This document shows positions 17,663 to 25,532 of a stretch of 64,000 nucleotides of DNA, piece by piece. The translations under genes and the position numbers were made by a program. Where the stretch lies: positions 62,001-126,000 of the forward strand of contig NZ_JAAHBP010000023.1 in assembly GCF_023184515.1 (NCBI RefSeq), in the 5' to 3' direction. Below the pieces are notes generated by a model. It ran no database searches and was not told the origin of the DNA. It worked only from the letters and a program-made list of their open reading frames with translations. This DNA comes from Streptomyces sp. D2-8. Lineage in GTDB: Bacteria > Actinomycetota > Actinomycetes > Streptomycetales > Streptomycetaceae. Every line of letters starts with the position of its first letter. Position 1 is the stretch's first letter.

Positions 17663-19144
17663 ATGCAGACGGGAATGCACACCGACACCGAGCGCTGCGT
17701 GCGCGCCGTCCGGTCCAAGGACGCACGGTTCGACGGCTGGTTCTTCACGGCCGTCCTGACCACCGGCATCTACTGCCGTCCCAGCTGCCCGGTGGTGCCG
17801 CCCAAGCCGGAGAACATGGTCTTCCACCCCAGCGCGGCGGCCTGTCAGCAGGCCGGGTTCCGGGCCTGCAAGCGCTGCCGGCCCGACACCAGCCCCGGCT
17901 CCCCGGAGTGGAACCAGCGCGCCGACCTCGTGGCCCGCGCCATGCGGCTGATCGCCGACGGCGTCGTGGACCGTGAGGGCGTGCCCGGCCTCGCCGGCCG
18001 GCTCGGCTACAGCACCCGGCAGGTCGAGCGGCAGCTGCTCGCCGAGCTGGGGGCGGGCCCCCTGGCGCTCGCCCGCGCCCAGCGCGCCCAGACGGCCCGG
18101 CTGCTCATCGAGACGACCGCCCTGCCCATGGCGCAGATCGCCTTCGCCGCCGGCTTCGCCTCGATCCGCACCTTCAACGACACGGTCCGCGAAGTCTTCG
18201 CCCTGCCCCCGGGCGAGCTGCGCGCCCGCGCCCCGAAGCGGCAGGGCGCGAGCACCCCCGGCGCCCTGTCGCTGCGGCTGCCGTTCCGCGTGCCGCTCAA
18301 CCCCGACAACCTCTTCGGCCACCTCGCCGCGACGGCCGTACCCGGCGTGGAGGAGTGGCGCGACGGCTCCTACCGCCGCACCCTGCGCCTGCCGTACGGC
18401 CACGGCATCGTGGCCCTCACCCCGAACCCGGACCACATCGCCTGCCGCCTCACCCTCGGCGACCTGCGCGATCTGACCGTCGCCATCAGCCGCTGCCGCC
18501 GCCTGCTCGACCTGGACGCCGACCCCGTCGCGATCGACGACCAGCTCCGCACGGACCCCGTCCTGGCGCCGCTGGTCGACAAGGCACCCGGCCGGCGTGT
18601 GCCCCGCACGGTCGACGAGGCCGAGTTCGCCGTCCGGGCGGTGCTCGGCCAGCAGGTCTCCACCGCCGCCGCCCGCACCCACGCGGCCCGTCTGGTCACC
18701 GCGTACGGCGAACCGGTCGAGGACCCCGAGGGCGGCCTCACCCACCTCTTCCCGGCCCCCGAGGCCCTCGCGGCGCTCGACCCCGAGACGCTGGCGATGC
18801 CGCGCACCCGCCGCACGACCTTCACCACCCTGGTCCGCGCCCTCGCCGACGGCGACCTCCACCTGGGCGTCGAGAGCGACTGGCCCCAGGCCCGCGCCCG
18901 GCTCCTCGCCCTGCCCGGCTTCGGTCCCTGGACGGTGGACGTCATCGCCATGCGCGCGCTCGGCGACCCCGACGCCTTCCTCCCCACCGACCTCGGCATC
19001 CGCCGCGCCGCCCGGGAACTGGGCCTGCCGTCCACTCCCGCCGCGCTCACCGCACGCGCCGCGGCCTGGCGCCCCTGGCGGGCCTACGCGGTCCAGTACC
19101 TCTGGGCGACCGACAGCCACCCGATCAACTTCCTTCCGGTATAG
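17663..19144 (+). CDS. AdaA-AlkA fusion: alkylation sensor and glycosylase
   Basis: A 493-residue fusion. Residues 1-80 are the Ada zinc domain that accepts methyl groups from DNA phosphotriesters: with the start at 17663 the ligands are Cys38, Cys42, Cys69 and Cys72, the same numbers as in E. coli Ada, which supports this start. An AraC-type helix-turn-helix pair follows (about 95-200). The remainder is an AlkA-type 3-methyladenine DNA glycosylase with the helix-hairpin-helix LPGFGPWTVDVIAMR and the catalytic Asp in LPTDLGIRR. So sensing, transcription control and base excision sit in one chain. The ogt gene follows 9 nt later, completing an adaptive-response operon. Confidence 0.95.
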   Translation: MQTGMHTDTERCVRAVRSKDARFDGWFFTAVLTTGIYCRPSCPVVPPKPENMVFHPSAAACQQAGFRACKRCRPDTSPGSPEWNQRADLVARAMRLIADGVVDREGVPGLAGRLGYSTRQVERQLLAELGAGPLALARAQRAQTARLLIETTALPMAQIAFAAGFASIRTFNDTVREVFALPPGELRARAPKRQGASTPGALSLRLPFRVPLNPDNLFGHLAATAVPGVEEWRDGSYRRTLRLPYGHGIVALTPNPDHIACRLTLGDLRDLTVAISRCRRLLDLDADPVAIDDQLRTDPVLAPLVDKAPGRRVPRTVDEAEFAVRAVLGQQVSTAAARTHAARLVTAYGEPVEDPEGGLTHLFPAPEALAALDPETLAMPRTRRTTFTTLVRALADGDLHLGVESDWPQARARLLALPGFGPWTVDVIAMRALGDPDAFLPTDLGIRRAARELGLPSTPAALTARAAAWRPWRAYAVQYLWATDSHPINFLPV

Positions 19145-19153
19145 GGACGTTCG

Positions 19154-19636
19154 ATGAAGCAGCACACCGTGACCGACAGCCCGTACGGCCCCCTCACCCT
19201 CGTCGCCGACGACGGTGTCCTGTGCGGCCTCTACATGACCGACCAGCGCCACCGCCCGCCGCAGGAGAGCTTCGGCCTCCGCGACGACACCCTCTTCGGG
19301 GAGGTGCAGGAGCAGCTGAAGGCCTACTTCGCGGGCGAGCTCAAGGAGTTCACCGTCGCACTGCGCCTGGCCGGCACCCCGTTCCAGCGCACCGTCTGGG
19401 ACCAGCTGCGCCGCATCCCCTACGGCGAGACCCGCACCTACGGCCAACTCGCCGACCTCCTCAGGGCCCCCGCCGCCTCCCGCGCGGTCGGCCTCGCCAA
19501 CGGCCGCAACCCCATCGGCATCATCGTCCCCTGCCACCGCGTCATCGGCGCGAACGGGGGCCTGACGGGCTACGGGGGCGGGCTGGAGCGCAAGCGGCGC
19601 CTGCTGGACTTCGAACGCGGAGCCTCCCTTTTCTGA
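19154..19636 (+). CDS. ogt: Methylated-DNA--protein-cysteine methyltransferase
   Basis: A 160-residue suicide enzyme that repairs O6-methylguanine by moving the methyl group to its own cysteine. The acceptor is Cys127 in the invariant PCHRVIG motif. The preceding RTYGQLADLL helix and the Asn of the Asn-hinge (ANGRNP) are intact. It follows the AdaA-AlkA gene by 9 nt, so the operon covers phosphotriester sensing, N3-methyl base excision and O6-methyl reversal. Length is normal for the family. Confidence 0.95.
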   Translation: MKQHTVTDSPYGPLTLVADDGVLCGLYMTDQRHRPPQESFGLRDDTLFGEVQEQLKAYFAGELKEFTVALRLAGTPFQRTVWDQLRRIPYGETRTYGQLADLLRAPAASRAVGLANGRNPIGIIVPCHRVIGANGGLTGYGGGLERKRRLLDFERGASLF

Positions 19637-19658
19637 CTCCGTAACTCATCGAATGTGA

Positions 19659-19835
19659 CTGGAGCGGCACCACGGGCACGCCCCCGAGGAGACGTTCGCA
19701 CGGGCCCTGCACTTCGCGTCCCTCCTGGCGGACTCCAAGGGGGACGCGGCGGGCGCCGCCAAGGTCATCGACCGGGTGCTGCGCAGTGACGCGCTCACGC
19801 GCCTGGCGGACCCGCGGGGCTCGCCTCGGCGGTGA
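19659..19835 (+). pseudogene. Start-less coding fragment overlapping the sirtuin gene end
   Basis: A frame of 58 codons (LERHHGHAPEETFARALHF ... VLRSDALTRLADPR) has strongly G/C-rich third positions, as real genes do, but is preceded by a TGA and has no ATG, GTG or ribosome binding site; only a CTG opens it. It overlaps the last 41 bases of the convergent sirtuin gene. It looks like the C-terminal remnant of an unidentified gene. Confidence 0.3.
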
Positions 19836-20550
19836 GGCCGCGCAGCAGTTCGGGCAGCGCCGTGCCGATGGGTTCGCGGACGATCTCGTCGGCGCGGTCG
19901 TCGTACGGGGTGGGCTCGGCGTTCACGATGACCAGGCGGGCGCCGTGGTCGGCGGCGACACCGGCGAGGCCTGCGGCGGGCTGGACCTGAAGGCTCGTGC
20001 CGACGGCGACGAAGATCTGGCAGCCCTTGCTGATGGCGACCGCCTCGCCGAGGACGACGGGGTCGAGCCGCTCGCCGAACATCACCGTCGCCGACTTCAG
20101 GATCCCGCCGCACTCCCGGCACGGCGGGTCCTCCTCACCGGCCTCGACCCGCGCGAGCGCGTCCGTCATCGGGCCGCGGGCATGGCAGCCGGTGCACACG
20201 ACACTCCGGGCCGTGCCGTGCAGTTCGAGCACCTTGCGGCCGGGCATCCCGGCGAGCTGGTGCAGCCCGTCCACGTTCTGCGTGATCACCCGCACCGGCA
20301 CCCCGGACCGCTCCAGCTCGGCCACCGCCCGGTGCGCGGCGTTGGGCTCCGCCCGCACCGCCCGGTTCTCGCGCCGCATCCGCCAGGAGCGGCGGCGGAT
20401 CTCCGCATCGCCCATGTAGTACTCGTACGTGACGAGCTTCTCGGCCTCCGGATCCCGCCGCCACAGCCCGTTCGGCCCGCGGTAGTCGGGGATGCCGGAG
20501 TCCGTGCTGATACCGGCACCGGTGAGCAGGGCGACGAGGGGCTTGGCCAT
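19795..20550 (-). CDS. SIR2 family NAD-dependent protein deacylase
   Basis: A 251-residue sirtuin. The NAD-binding GAGIS is at residues 11-15, QNVDGLH at 91-97, catalytic His111 in LHGTA, and the structural zinc is held by Cys119, Cys122, Cys144 and Cys147. It removes acetyl or other acyl groups from lysines using NAD+ and releases O-acetyl-ADP-ribose, which the macro-domain protein in this window could process. The ATG at 20550 has no Shine-Dalgarno, but a TACCCT lies exactly 7 nt upstream, so the mRNA is probably leaderless. It is divergent from the VapB-like gene. Confidence 0.93.
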   Translation of the reverse strand: MAKPLVALLTGAGISTDSGIPDYRGPNGLWRRDPEAEKLVTYEYYMGDAEIRRRSWRMRRENRAVRAEPNAAHRAVAELERSGVPVRVITQNVDGLHQLAGMPGRKVLELHGTARSVVCTGCHARGPMTDALARVEAGEEDPPCRECGGILKSATVMFGERLDPVVLGEAVAISKGCQIFVAVGTSLQVQPAAGLAGVAADHGARLVIVNAEPTPYDDRADEIVREPIGTALPELLRGLTAEASPAGPPGA

Positions 20551-20557
20551 GTCGCCG

Positions 20558-20563
20558 AGGGTA
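20558..20563 (-). promoter_or_regulatory. Leaderless -10 element of the sirtuin gene
   Basis: TACCCT on the minus strand, 7 nt before the ATG at 20550, fits a TANNNT -10 box that would place transcription start at the start codon. No clear -35 is seen. Confidence 0.4.
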
Positions 20564-20616
20564 GGCCGGGCCGTGGGGGAGCGGCGAACGGATATCGCGG
20601 TGCCCCGGACCGGTGT

Positions 20617-20622
20617 TACTGT
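20617..20622 (+). promoter_or_regulatory. Leaderless -10 element of the VapB-like gene
   Basis: TACTGT lies 6 nt before the ATG at 20629, which lacks a Shine-Dalgarno. The same TACTGT-N6-start arrangement recurs at 55982. This fits leaderless transcription starting at the initiation codon. Confidence 0.4.
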
Positions 20623-20628
20623 CCGCCC

Positions 20629-20829
20629 ATGGCCAAGGTCACTGTCTCGCTCGACGCCGAACTCGTCGTGGAAGCCATGGTGCTCGCCGGGGTGGGCAGT
20701 CCCCAGGACGCCGTGGAACTCGTCGTCCGCGACTACGTCGAGCGCGGTCACCGCACCGAGGCCCGCGTGGCCGCACGCGACGAGGCGCTGCGCGAGGTCG
20801 ACGTCAAACCCCGGGACGTCGAGGCCTGA
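20629..20829 (+). CDS. VapB-like (DUF2191-type) antitoxin-family protein
   Basis: A 66-residue protein beginning MAKVTVSLDAELV, the ribbon of a ribbon-helix-helix DNA-binding fold, with a charged C-terminal tail (HRTEARVAARDEALREVDV). Type II antitoxins of the VapB/DUF2191 group look like this. The next gene on this strand is absent: a Nudix hydrolase gene lies convergent 14 bp away, so no PIN-domain toxin accompanies it. It may be an orphan antitoxin or an independent small regulator. The start is probably leaderless. Confidence 0.75.
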   Translation: MAKVTVSLDAELVVEAMVLAGVGSPQDAVELVVRDYVERGHRTEARVAARDEALREVDVKPRDVEA

Positions 20830-20843
20830 GCAGCCGGCGCCGT

Positions 20844-21374
20844 TCAGGCGACCCGGTGCCCGTTCTCCAGCTCCGCCGTGCCCGAGCCGTCCGCCAGGAC
20901 GTCGAGGGCGGCCAGGACGCGACCCCCGAGGGCGCCCGGCAGATACTCGGTCAGCTCCTCGCGCGGGACCAGCCGCCAGGACAGCAGCTCCTCCTCCTGG
21001 AGGCGGATCGCCTTGAACTCGTCCTCGCTCAGCACCCCGCCGTCGTAGAGGTACGCCACCAGCGGCGGACGGCCCGTGCCGTGCACCCAGTCCACCGCCA
21101 GCAGCCGGCCGGGCTCCCGGTCCAGGCCGATCTCCTCGGCCGTCTCGCGCCGCGCCCCCTGCCGCGGGGTCTCGCCGTCGTCGGACTCGACGGTGCCGCC
21201 GGGCAGCGCCCAGCCCTCCCGGTAGTTGGGTTCGACGAGCAGCACACGGCCCTCGCCGTCCCGGAACAGCGCGGCGGCGCCGGCCAGGACGCGGGGCAGG
21301 GACGCGATGTAGGCGGCGAAGTCAGATGAGGAGGTCACCGGTGCAGGGTAGCCATCGGATCCCGGCGCATCCAT
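20844..21374 (-). CDS. Nudix hydrolase
   Basis: A 176-residue Nudix protein. The box reads GGTVESDDGETPRQGARRE followed by TAEEIG: the REx2EExG core and the Glu eight residues earlier are standard, but two extra residues lie between the first Gly and that Glu (G-x7-E instead of G-x5-E). The substrate is a nucleoside diphosphate linked to another group. It starts 6 nt after the ADP-ribosylglycohydrolase stop, so an ADP-ribose-type substrate is suggested by context only. ATG 21374 is used; GTG 21338 is an alternative. Confidence 0.85.
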   Translation of the reverse strand: MDAPGSDGYPAPVTSSSDFAAYIASLPRVLAGAAALFRDGEGRVLLVEPNYREGWALPGGTVESDDGETPRQGARRETAEEIGLDREPGRLLAVDWVHGTGRPPLVAYLYDGGVLSEDEFKAIRLQEEELLSWRLVPREELTEYLPGALGGRVLAALDVLADGSGTAELENGHRVA

Positions 21375-21380
21375 CGGCGG

Positions 21381-22451
21381 TCAGGCCACCGGCTCCGCCA
21401 GCCGCAGCGTCCGTTCCGCCAGCTCGCTGATCCGCACCCCGTCGTAGCCGAACACCGCGCTGCGGACCGTGTCCTCCAGCGGGGCCTTCCACTGGTCGGG
21501 GATGGCCGCCGCCCCGCCGAACACGCCGGCCACCGAGCCCGCGGTCGCGCCGTTGGAGTCGGTGTCCAGGCCGCCGCGCACGGTCAGGGTGATGGTGCGG
21601 GTGAAGTCGCCGTCGCCGTAGAGCAGACCGGCGGTGAGGACGGCCGCGTTCGGGACGGTGTGGATCCAGCCCATCCCGGTGGTCTCCTCGGCGACCGTGG
21701 TGAGCGTGTCCTCCCAGGACATCCGGGTGTCGTGCAGGGAGACCACCCGGCGTACGGTGCGGGCCAGGCGGCTGCTCGCCGGGATCACGGCCAAGGCCTG
21801 GTCGACGGCGTGCCGCACCGACCGCGCCGTGAACGCCGCCGAGATCAGCGCCGCCGCCCACATCGCCCCGTAGACCCCGTTGCCGGTGTGCGACAGCACC
21901 GCGTCCCGCCGGGCGAGCGAGGCGGCGCGGCGCGGGGCGCCCGGGCAGGTCCAGCCGAAGACGTCGGCGCGGATGAGGGCGCCGATCCACTCCTGGTACG
22001 GGTTGTCGTACGTCGCCGTCAGCGGCGGCTTCAGCCCGTTGGCGAGATTGCGGTACGCGGCCCGCTCGGCGGTGAACGTCTGCAGGTACGGCAGCCGCAG
22101 CAGCCACAGGTCGCCGACCTGCTCGGTGCTGAAGCCGAAGCCGTGGGTCTCCAGCAGGTCGAGGCCGAGGATCGCGTAGTCGATGTCGTCGTCACGGCAG
22201 CTGCCGTGGACGCGGCCGCGGACGCACTGGCGCCATTCGGGGCGCAGCGGCGGTCCGTCGTCGCCGACGGGCTCGGGCAGGTAGTCGGTGAGGGGGAGGG
22301 CCGCGGCTTGTCTGAGGTAGCGGTCGATACGGTCGCGTGTCCACACTTCGCCCTGTTCGACCGGCTTGCCGAGCATGTTTCCCGCGATGCGGCCCGTCCA
22401 GCCGCCGAGGATGCGGCCGGTCAGATCTGTCTCGGTGTGTGCTGGGGCCAT
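21381..22451 (-). CDS. ADP-ribosylglycohydrolase family protein
   Basis: A 356-residue member of the DraG/ARH family, which removes ADP-ribose from proteins, nucleic acids or small molecules with two Mg2+ ions. It shows the N-terminal GRILGGWTGRIAGNMLG block, the acidic metal ligands CRDDDIDYA, and the C-terminal LDTDSNGATAGSVAG signature. It forms an operon with the Nudix hydrolase immediately downstream and lies 0.8 kb from a sirtuin gene. Which ADP-ribosylated target it acts on is unknown, and no ADP-ribosyltransferase gene is visible in the window. Confidence 0.9.
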   Translation of the reverse strand: MAPAHTETDLTGRILGGWTGRIAGNMLGKPVEQGEVWTRDRIDRYLRQAAALPLTDYLPEPVGDDGPPLRPEWRQCVRGRVHGSCRDDDIDYAILGLDLLETHGFGFSTEQVGDLWLLRLPYLQTFTAERAAYRNLANGLKPPLTATYDNPYQEWIGALIRADVFGWTCPGAPRRAASLARRDAVLSHTGNGVYGAMWAAALISAAFTARSVRHAVDQALAVIPASSRLARTVRRVVSLHDTRMSWEDTLTTVAEETTGMGWIHTVPNAAVLTAGLLYGDGDFTRTITLTVRGGLDTDSNGATAGSVAGVFGGAAAIPDQWKAPLEDTVRSAVFGYDGVRISELAERTLRLAEPVA

Positions 22452-22605
22452 GGTTACGGTCTACCCGCATCGGCGGCGGCGTGCCCTCGGGGCGGCGGTC
22501 CAGGGGATGGGCACGAGCTGACGGCGGCGGCGTCCTCCGGTTAAGGTCACAACGGCGCGACTGGCCTTGACATGCGTGAGGGCCCGGAGAGCAAGGGGAG
22601 TGCAA

Positions 22606-23766
22606 GTGGCGGACGCTGCAGTGAGCGACACCCGGAAGGCACAGCGGGTGCTCGTCGCCGCGGACAAGTTCAAGGGGTCGCTGACGGCCGTGGAGGTCGC
22701 CGAGCGGATCACGGCGGGGCTGCGCCGGGCCGTACCGGACCTTGAGGTCGAGGCGCTGCCCGTGGCCGACGGCGGCGACGGGACCGTGGCCGCGGCGGTC
22801 GCGGCCGGCTTCGAGCGCCGGGAGGTACGGGTCGCCGGTCCCCTCGGCGACGAGGTGACGGCGGCGTTCGCGCTGCGCGACGGCACCGCGGTCGTGGAGA
22901 TGGCCGAGGCGAGCGGGCTCCAGCGGCTACCCGCCGGGGTCTTCGCCCCACTCACGGCGTCCACGTACGGCTCCGGCGAGCTGCTGCGGGCCGCGCTGGA
23001 CGCGGGCGCCCGCACCATCGTCTTCGGGGTCGGCGGCAGCGCCACCACCGACGGCGGCGCCGGGATGCTGTCGGCGCTGGGCGCCCGGTTCCTGGACGCC
23101 GACGGGGAGCCGGTGCCTCCGGGCGGCGGCGGCCTCGCCGAGCTGGCCACCGCCGACCTGTCGGGACTCGACCCGCGCCTCGACGAGGTCGAGCTGGTCC
23201 TCGCGAGCGACGTCGACAACCCGCTGACCGGCCCGAAGGGCGCCCCCGCGGTCTACGGCCCGCAGAAGGGCGCCGCACCCGACGACGTGGAGGCCCTGGA
23301 CACCGCCCTCGCGCACTTCGCGAAGGTGCTTCAGGGCCCGGCCGGCCCGAAGGCCGCCGCGTACGCGGCGGCGCCGGGTGCGGGCGCGGCGGGCGGCATC
23401 GGCTACGGCGCCCTGCTGCTGGGCGCCCGGTTCCGCCCCGGCATCGAGGTCATGCTCGACGTCCTGGGCTTCGCCCCCGCCCTGGACCGTGCCGACCTGG
23501 TCATCACCGGTGAGGGCTCCCTCGACGAGCAGACCCTCCACGGCAAGGCCCCGGCGGGCGTCGCCGCGGCGGCCCGTGCCGCGGACAAGGACGTCGTGGC
23601 GGTCTGCGGCCGCCTCGCCCTGCCGCCCCAGATCCTGGGCCGCGCCGGTTTCCGCCGGGCCTACCCCCTGACGGACGCGGAACCGGACGTGGCGAAGTGC
23701 ATCGCCGAGGCGGGGCCGATCCTGGAGCGGGTCGCGGAACGCATCGCCAGGGATTTCCTGACCTGA
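22606..23766 (+). CDS. Glycerate kinase
   Basis: A 386-residue glycerate kinase of the GlxK/GarK family, phosphorylating glycerate for entry into glycolysis. Characteristic blocks are present: VLVAADKFKGSLTA at the N-terminus, PVADGGDGT, the FGVGGSATTDGGAGM loop, and TGEGSLDEQTLHGKAP. GTG 22606 is supported by AAGGGGAG 5 nt upstream; GTG 22621 is a second choice. It is divergent from the ADP-ribosylglycohydrolase gene and ends at a strong hairpin. A 16-bp tandem duplication spans its stop codon. Confidence 0.92.
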   Translation: MADAAVSDTRKAQRVLVAADKFKGSLTAVEVAERITAGLRRAVPDLEVEALPVADGGDGTVAAAVAAGFERREVRVAGPLGDEVTAAFALRDGTAVVEMAEASGLQRLPAGVFAPLTASTYGSGELLRAALDAGARTIVFGVGGSATTDGGAGMLSALGARFLDADGEPVPPGGGGLAELATADLSGLDPRLDEVELVLASDVDNPLTGPKGAPAVYGPQKGAAPDDVEALDTALAHFAKVLQGPAGPKAAAYAAAPGAGAAGGIGYGALLLGARFRPGIEVMLDVLGFAPALDRADLVITGEGSLDEQTLHGKAPAGVAAAARAADKDVVAVCGRLALPPQILGRAGFRRAYPLTDAEPDVAKCIAEAGPILERVAERIARDFLT

Positions 23767-23789
23767 GCCTCTTCTGACCTGAGCCTCTT
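23758..23789 (+). repeat. 16-bp tandem duplication over a stop codon
   Basis: The 16-mer CTGACCTGAGCCTCTT occurs twice head to tail (23758-23773 and 23774-23789). The first copy includes the glycerate kinase stop codon. It probably reflects replication slippage. Confidence 0.8.
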
Positions 23790-23813
23790 CAGGACATCCT
23801 CAGGACAAGCGAA

Positions 23814-23842
23814 GGGCCCCGGACCGAATCGGTCCGGGGCCC
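23814..23842. terminator. Strong bidirectional terminator hairpin
   Basis: GGGCCCCGGACCGA and TCGGTCCGGGGCCC form a perfect 14-bp inverted repeat around a single A. It lies between the convergent glycerate kinase and pssA genes and should stop transcription from both sides. There is no U-tract. Confidence 0.85.
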
Positions 23843-23864
23843 CAGCCATGTCAACGCCACGAGG

Positions 23865-24719
23865 TCACGGCAGCTGTGCCGCCCGCGCCTCGCGCCGGTT
23901 GTCACGGAAGGTGTTCACCCGGCGGGCCGTGGCGAACAGCGGGATCGTCGCCGCCATCACGATCTGCAGCGCGCAGCCCATCTGGAGCAGCACCTGGCCG
24001 CCCGGCGCGTCGAACGCCCACGCCGCCAGCATGCCCATGGCCGACACGATCCAGCAGAGCATCGCCACCGCGAGGATGCCCCGCGGCTTCGGGTACTGGA
24101 CCCGGCTCACCATCAGCCACGCGGTGCCGACGACCGCCAGCAGCGTCGCCTCGAACGGCAGCTCGAGCAGCACGATCGAGACGACCGTGAGTGCGCCGAA
24201 CGGCGAGGGCATGCCCTGGAAGGTGCCGTCCTTCACCGTCACGCACGAGAACCGCGCGAGTCGCAGGACCACCGCCAGCAGTACGACGATCGCTCCGACC
24301 GCGGCTACTCGCTGGTGCGCGTCGTTCGCGACCATGCCGTAGACGAGCACGAAGTACGCCGGCGCCAGACCGAAGCTGATCAGGTCGGAGAGGTTGTCCA
24401 GCTCGGCGCCCATGGGGGAGGAGCGCAGCTTGCGCGCCACCAGGCCGTCGAAGAGGTCGAAGACCGCCGCGCAGAGCATGAGGATGACCGCCGTGGCCGC
24501 GCTGTGGCGGGCCATGCCGGTCTCCTGGCTGCCCGTGAGGTGCGGGATCAGGATGCCGGTGGTGGTGAAGTACACCGCCATGAAGCCGCACGTGGCGTTG
24601 CCGAGTGTCAGGGTGTCCGCTATCGACAGGCGAAGAGAGAGGGGCATCTCCTCTTCTTCGTCGACCTCGTCGGCCTCCGGGACCCAGCCGGCCTTGGTAT
24701 CAGGATCAATCACGGTCAA
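23865..24719 (-). CDS. pssA: CDP-diacylglycerol--serine O-phosphatidyltransferase
   Basis: A 284-residue integral membrane enzyme making phosphatidylserine from CDP-diacylglycerol and serine. The CDP-alcohol phosphatidyltransferase signature, D-x2-D-G-x2-A-R-x8-G-x3-D-x3-D, is present as DLFDGLVARKLRSSP-MGAELDNLSD. About seven or eight hydrophobic helices follow. Its start overlaps the end of psd by 14 nt, so the two are translated together and the product passes straight to the decarboxylase. The acidic N-terminal tail (DEVDEEEEM) is extra-membrane. Confidence 0.94.
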   Translation of the reverse strand: MTVIDPDTKAGWVPEADEVDEEEEMPLSLRLSIADTLTLGNATCGFMAVYFTTTGILIPHLTGSQETGMARHSAATAVILMLCAAVFDLFDGLVARKLRSSPMGAELDNLSDLISFGLAPAYFVLVYGMVANDAHQRVAAVGAIVVLLAVVLRLARFSCVTVKDGTFQGMPSPFGALTVVSIVLLELPFEATLLAVVGTAWLMVSRVQYPKPRGILAVAMLCWIVSAMGMLAAWAFDAPGGQVLLQMGCALQIVMAATIPLFATARRVNTFRDNRREARAAQLP

Positions 24720-25362
24720 TGCGAGTCACCCCAGCCACGGTCTTCTGACCGACCTCGACCGCCACCTCCACGCCCTCGGGCAGGTAGAGGTCGACGCGCG
24801 AGCCGAAGCGGATCAGGCCGATCCGCTCGCCCTGCTCGACCTTCGTGCCCTGGGGCAGGTAAGGGACGATGCGGCGGGCGACCGCGCCGGCGATCTGGAT
24901 CATCTCGATGTCGCCGAGCTCGGTGTCGAAGTGCCAGACGACACGCTCGTTGTTCTCGCTCTCCTTGTTGAAGGCGGGAACGAAGCCACCGGGTACGTGC
25001 TCGACCGACGTCACCGTGCCGGCCAGCGGCGCGCGGTTGACGTGGACGTTGAGCGGGCTCATGAAGATCGCGACGCGCGTGCGGCCGTCCTTCCACGGCA
25101 TGATGCTCTGCACCACACCGTCGGCGGGCGAGATGACCCGGCCCTGGGTGATCTCACGCTCGGGGTCTCGGAAGAACCACAGCATCCCCGCCGCGAGCGC
25201 GGTGGCGGGAACGGCGACGGCCTTGGCGGCGCCGGAGCGCCGGGCCCGGGCCAGGCTGAGGGCTGCGGTGGCGACGGTCGGAAGGAGCCACGGCGATGCT
25301 CCGCGCGCGAGGCGTACGCCGACCCGGCTGTCGCGTGGTGCAGAGGTTTGGCTGTGGGGCAT
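24706..25362 (-). CDS. psd: Phosphatidylserine decarboxylase proenzyme
   Basis: A 218-residue proenzyme of the short bacterial Psd type. It self-cleaves before Ser188 in RFGSR (the counterpart of the LGST motif) to create the pyruvoyl cofactor, then converts phosphatidylserine to phosphatidylethanolamine at the membrane. The conserved WFFRDPER and FMSPLNVHVNR blocks are clear, and one hydrophobic stretch (about 24-62) anchors it. ATG 25362 has GAAGG 6 nt upstream. It is the first gene of the psd-pssA operon. Confidence 0.94.
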   Translation of the reverse strand: MPHSQTSAPRDSRVGVRLARGASPWLLPTVATAALSLARARRSGAAKAVAVPATALAAGMLWFFRDPEREITQGRVISPADGVVQSIMPWKDGRTRVAIFMSPLNVHVNRAPLAGTVTSVEHVPGGFVPAFNKESENNERVVWHFDTELGDIEMIQIAGAVARRIVPYLPQGTKVEQGERIGLIRFGSRVDLYLPEGVEVAVEVGQKTVAGVTRIDRD

Positions 25363-25485
25363 GGATGACCTTCGTAGCGGATGATGCCGCACTCTGACGG
25401 GGGACGGCGGCTTTCCGGCGATCGTAGCGGCTCGGGGCCGTAACTGGGTAAGCCAGGCAGCCGAGTCGGCGGCAGAAGAGTGCTG

Positions 25486-25522
25486 ACGGGGTGTGATCTT
25501 CTTCTCCAAGAAAACACCCCGT
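25486..25522 (-). terminator. Terminator after the ethylmalonyl-CoA operon
   Basis: ACGGGGTG (25486-25493) pairs with CACCCCGT (25515-25522); inside, TTCTT and AAGAA close a CTCC loop. It begins 11 bp beyond the stop of the acyl-CoA dehydrogenase gene and separates that operon from psd-pssA. Confidence 0.55.
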
Positions 25523-25532
25523 ATCCGGACAT

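Noticed and set aside
20629..20829. A complete toxin-antitoxin system
   Set aside because: Only an antitoxin-like protein is present; the adjacent gene is a convergent Nudix hydrolase, not a toxin.
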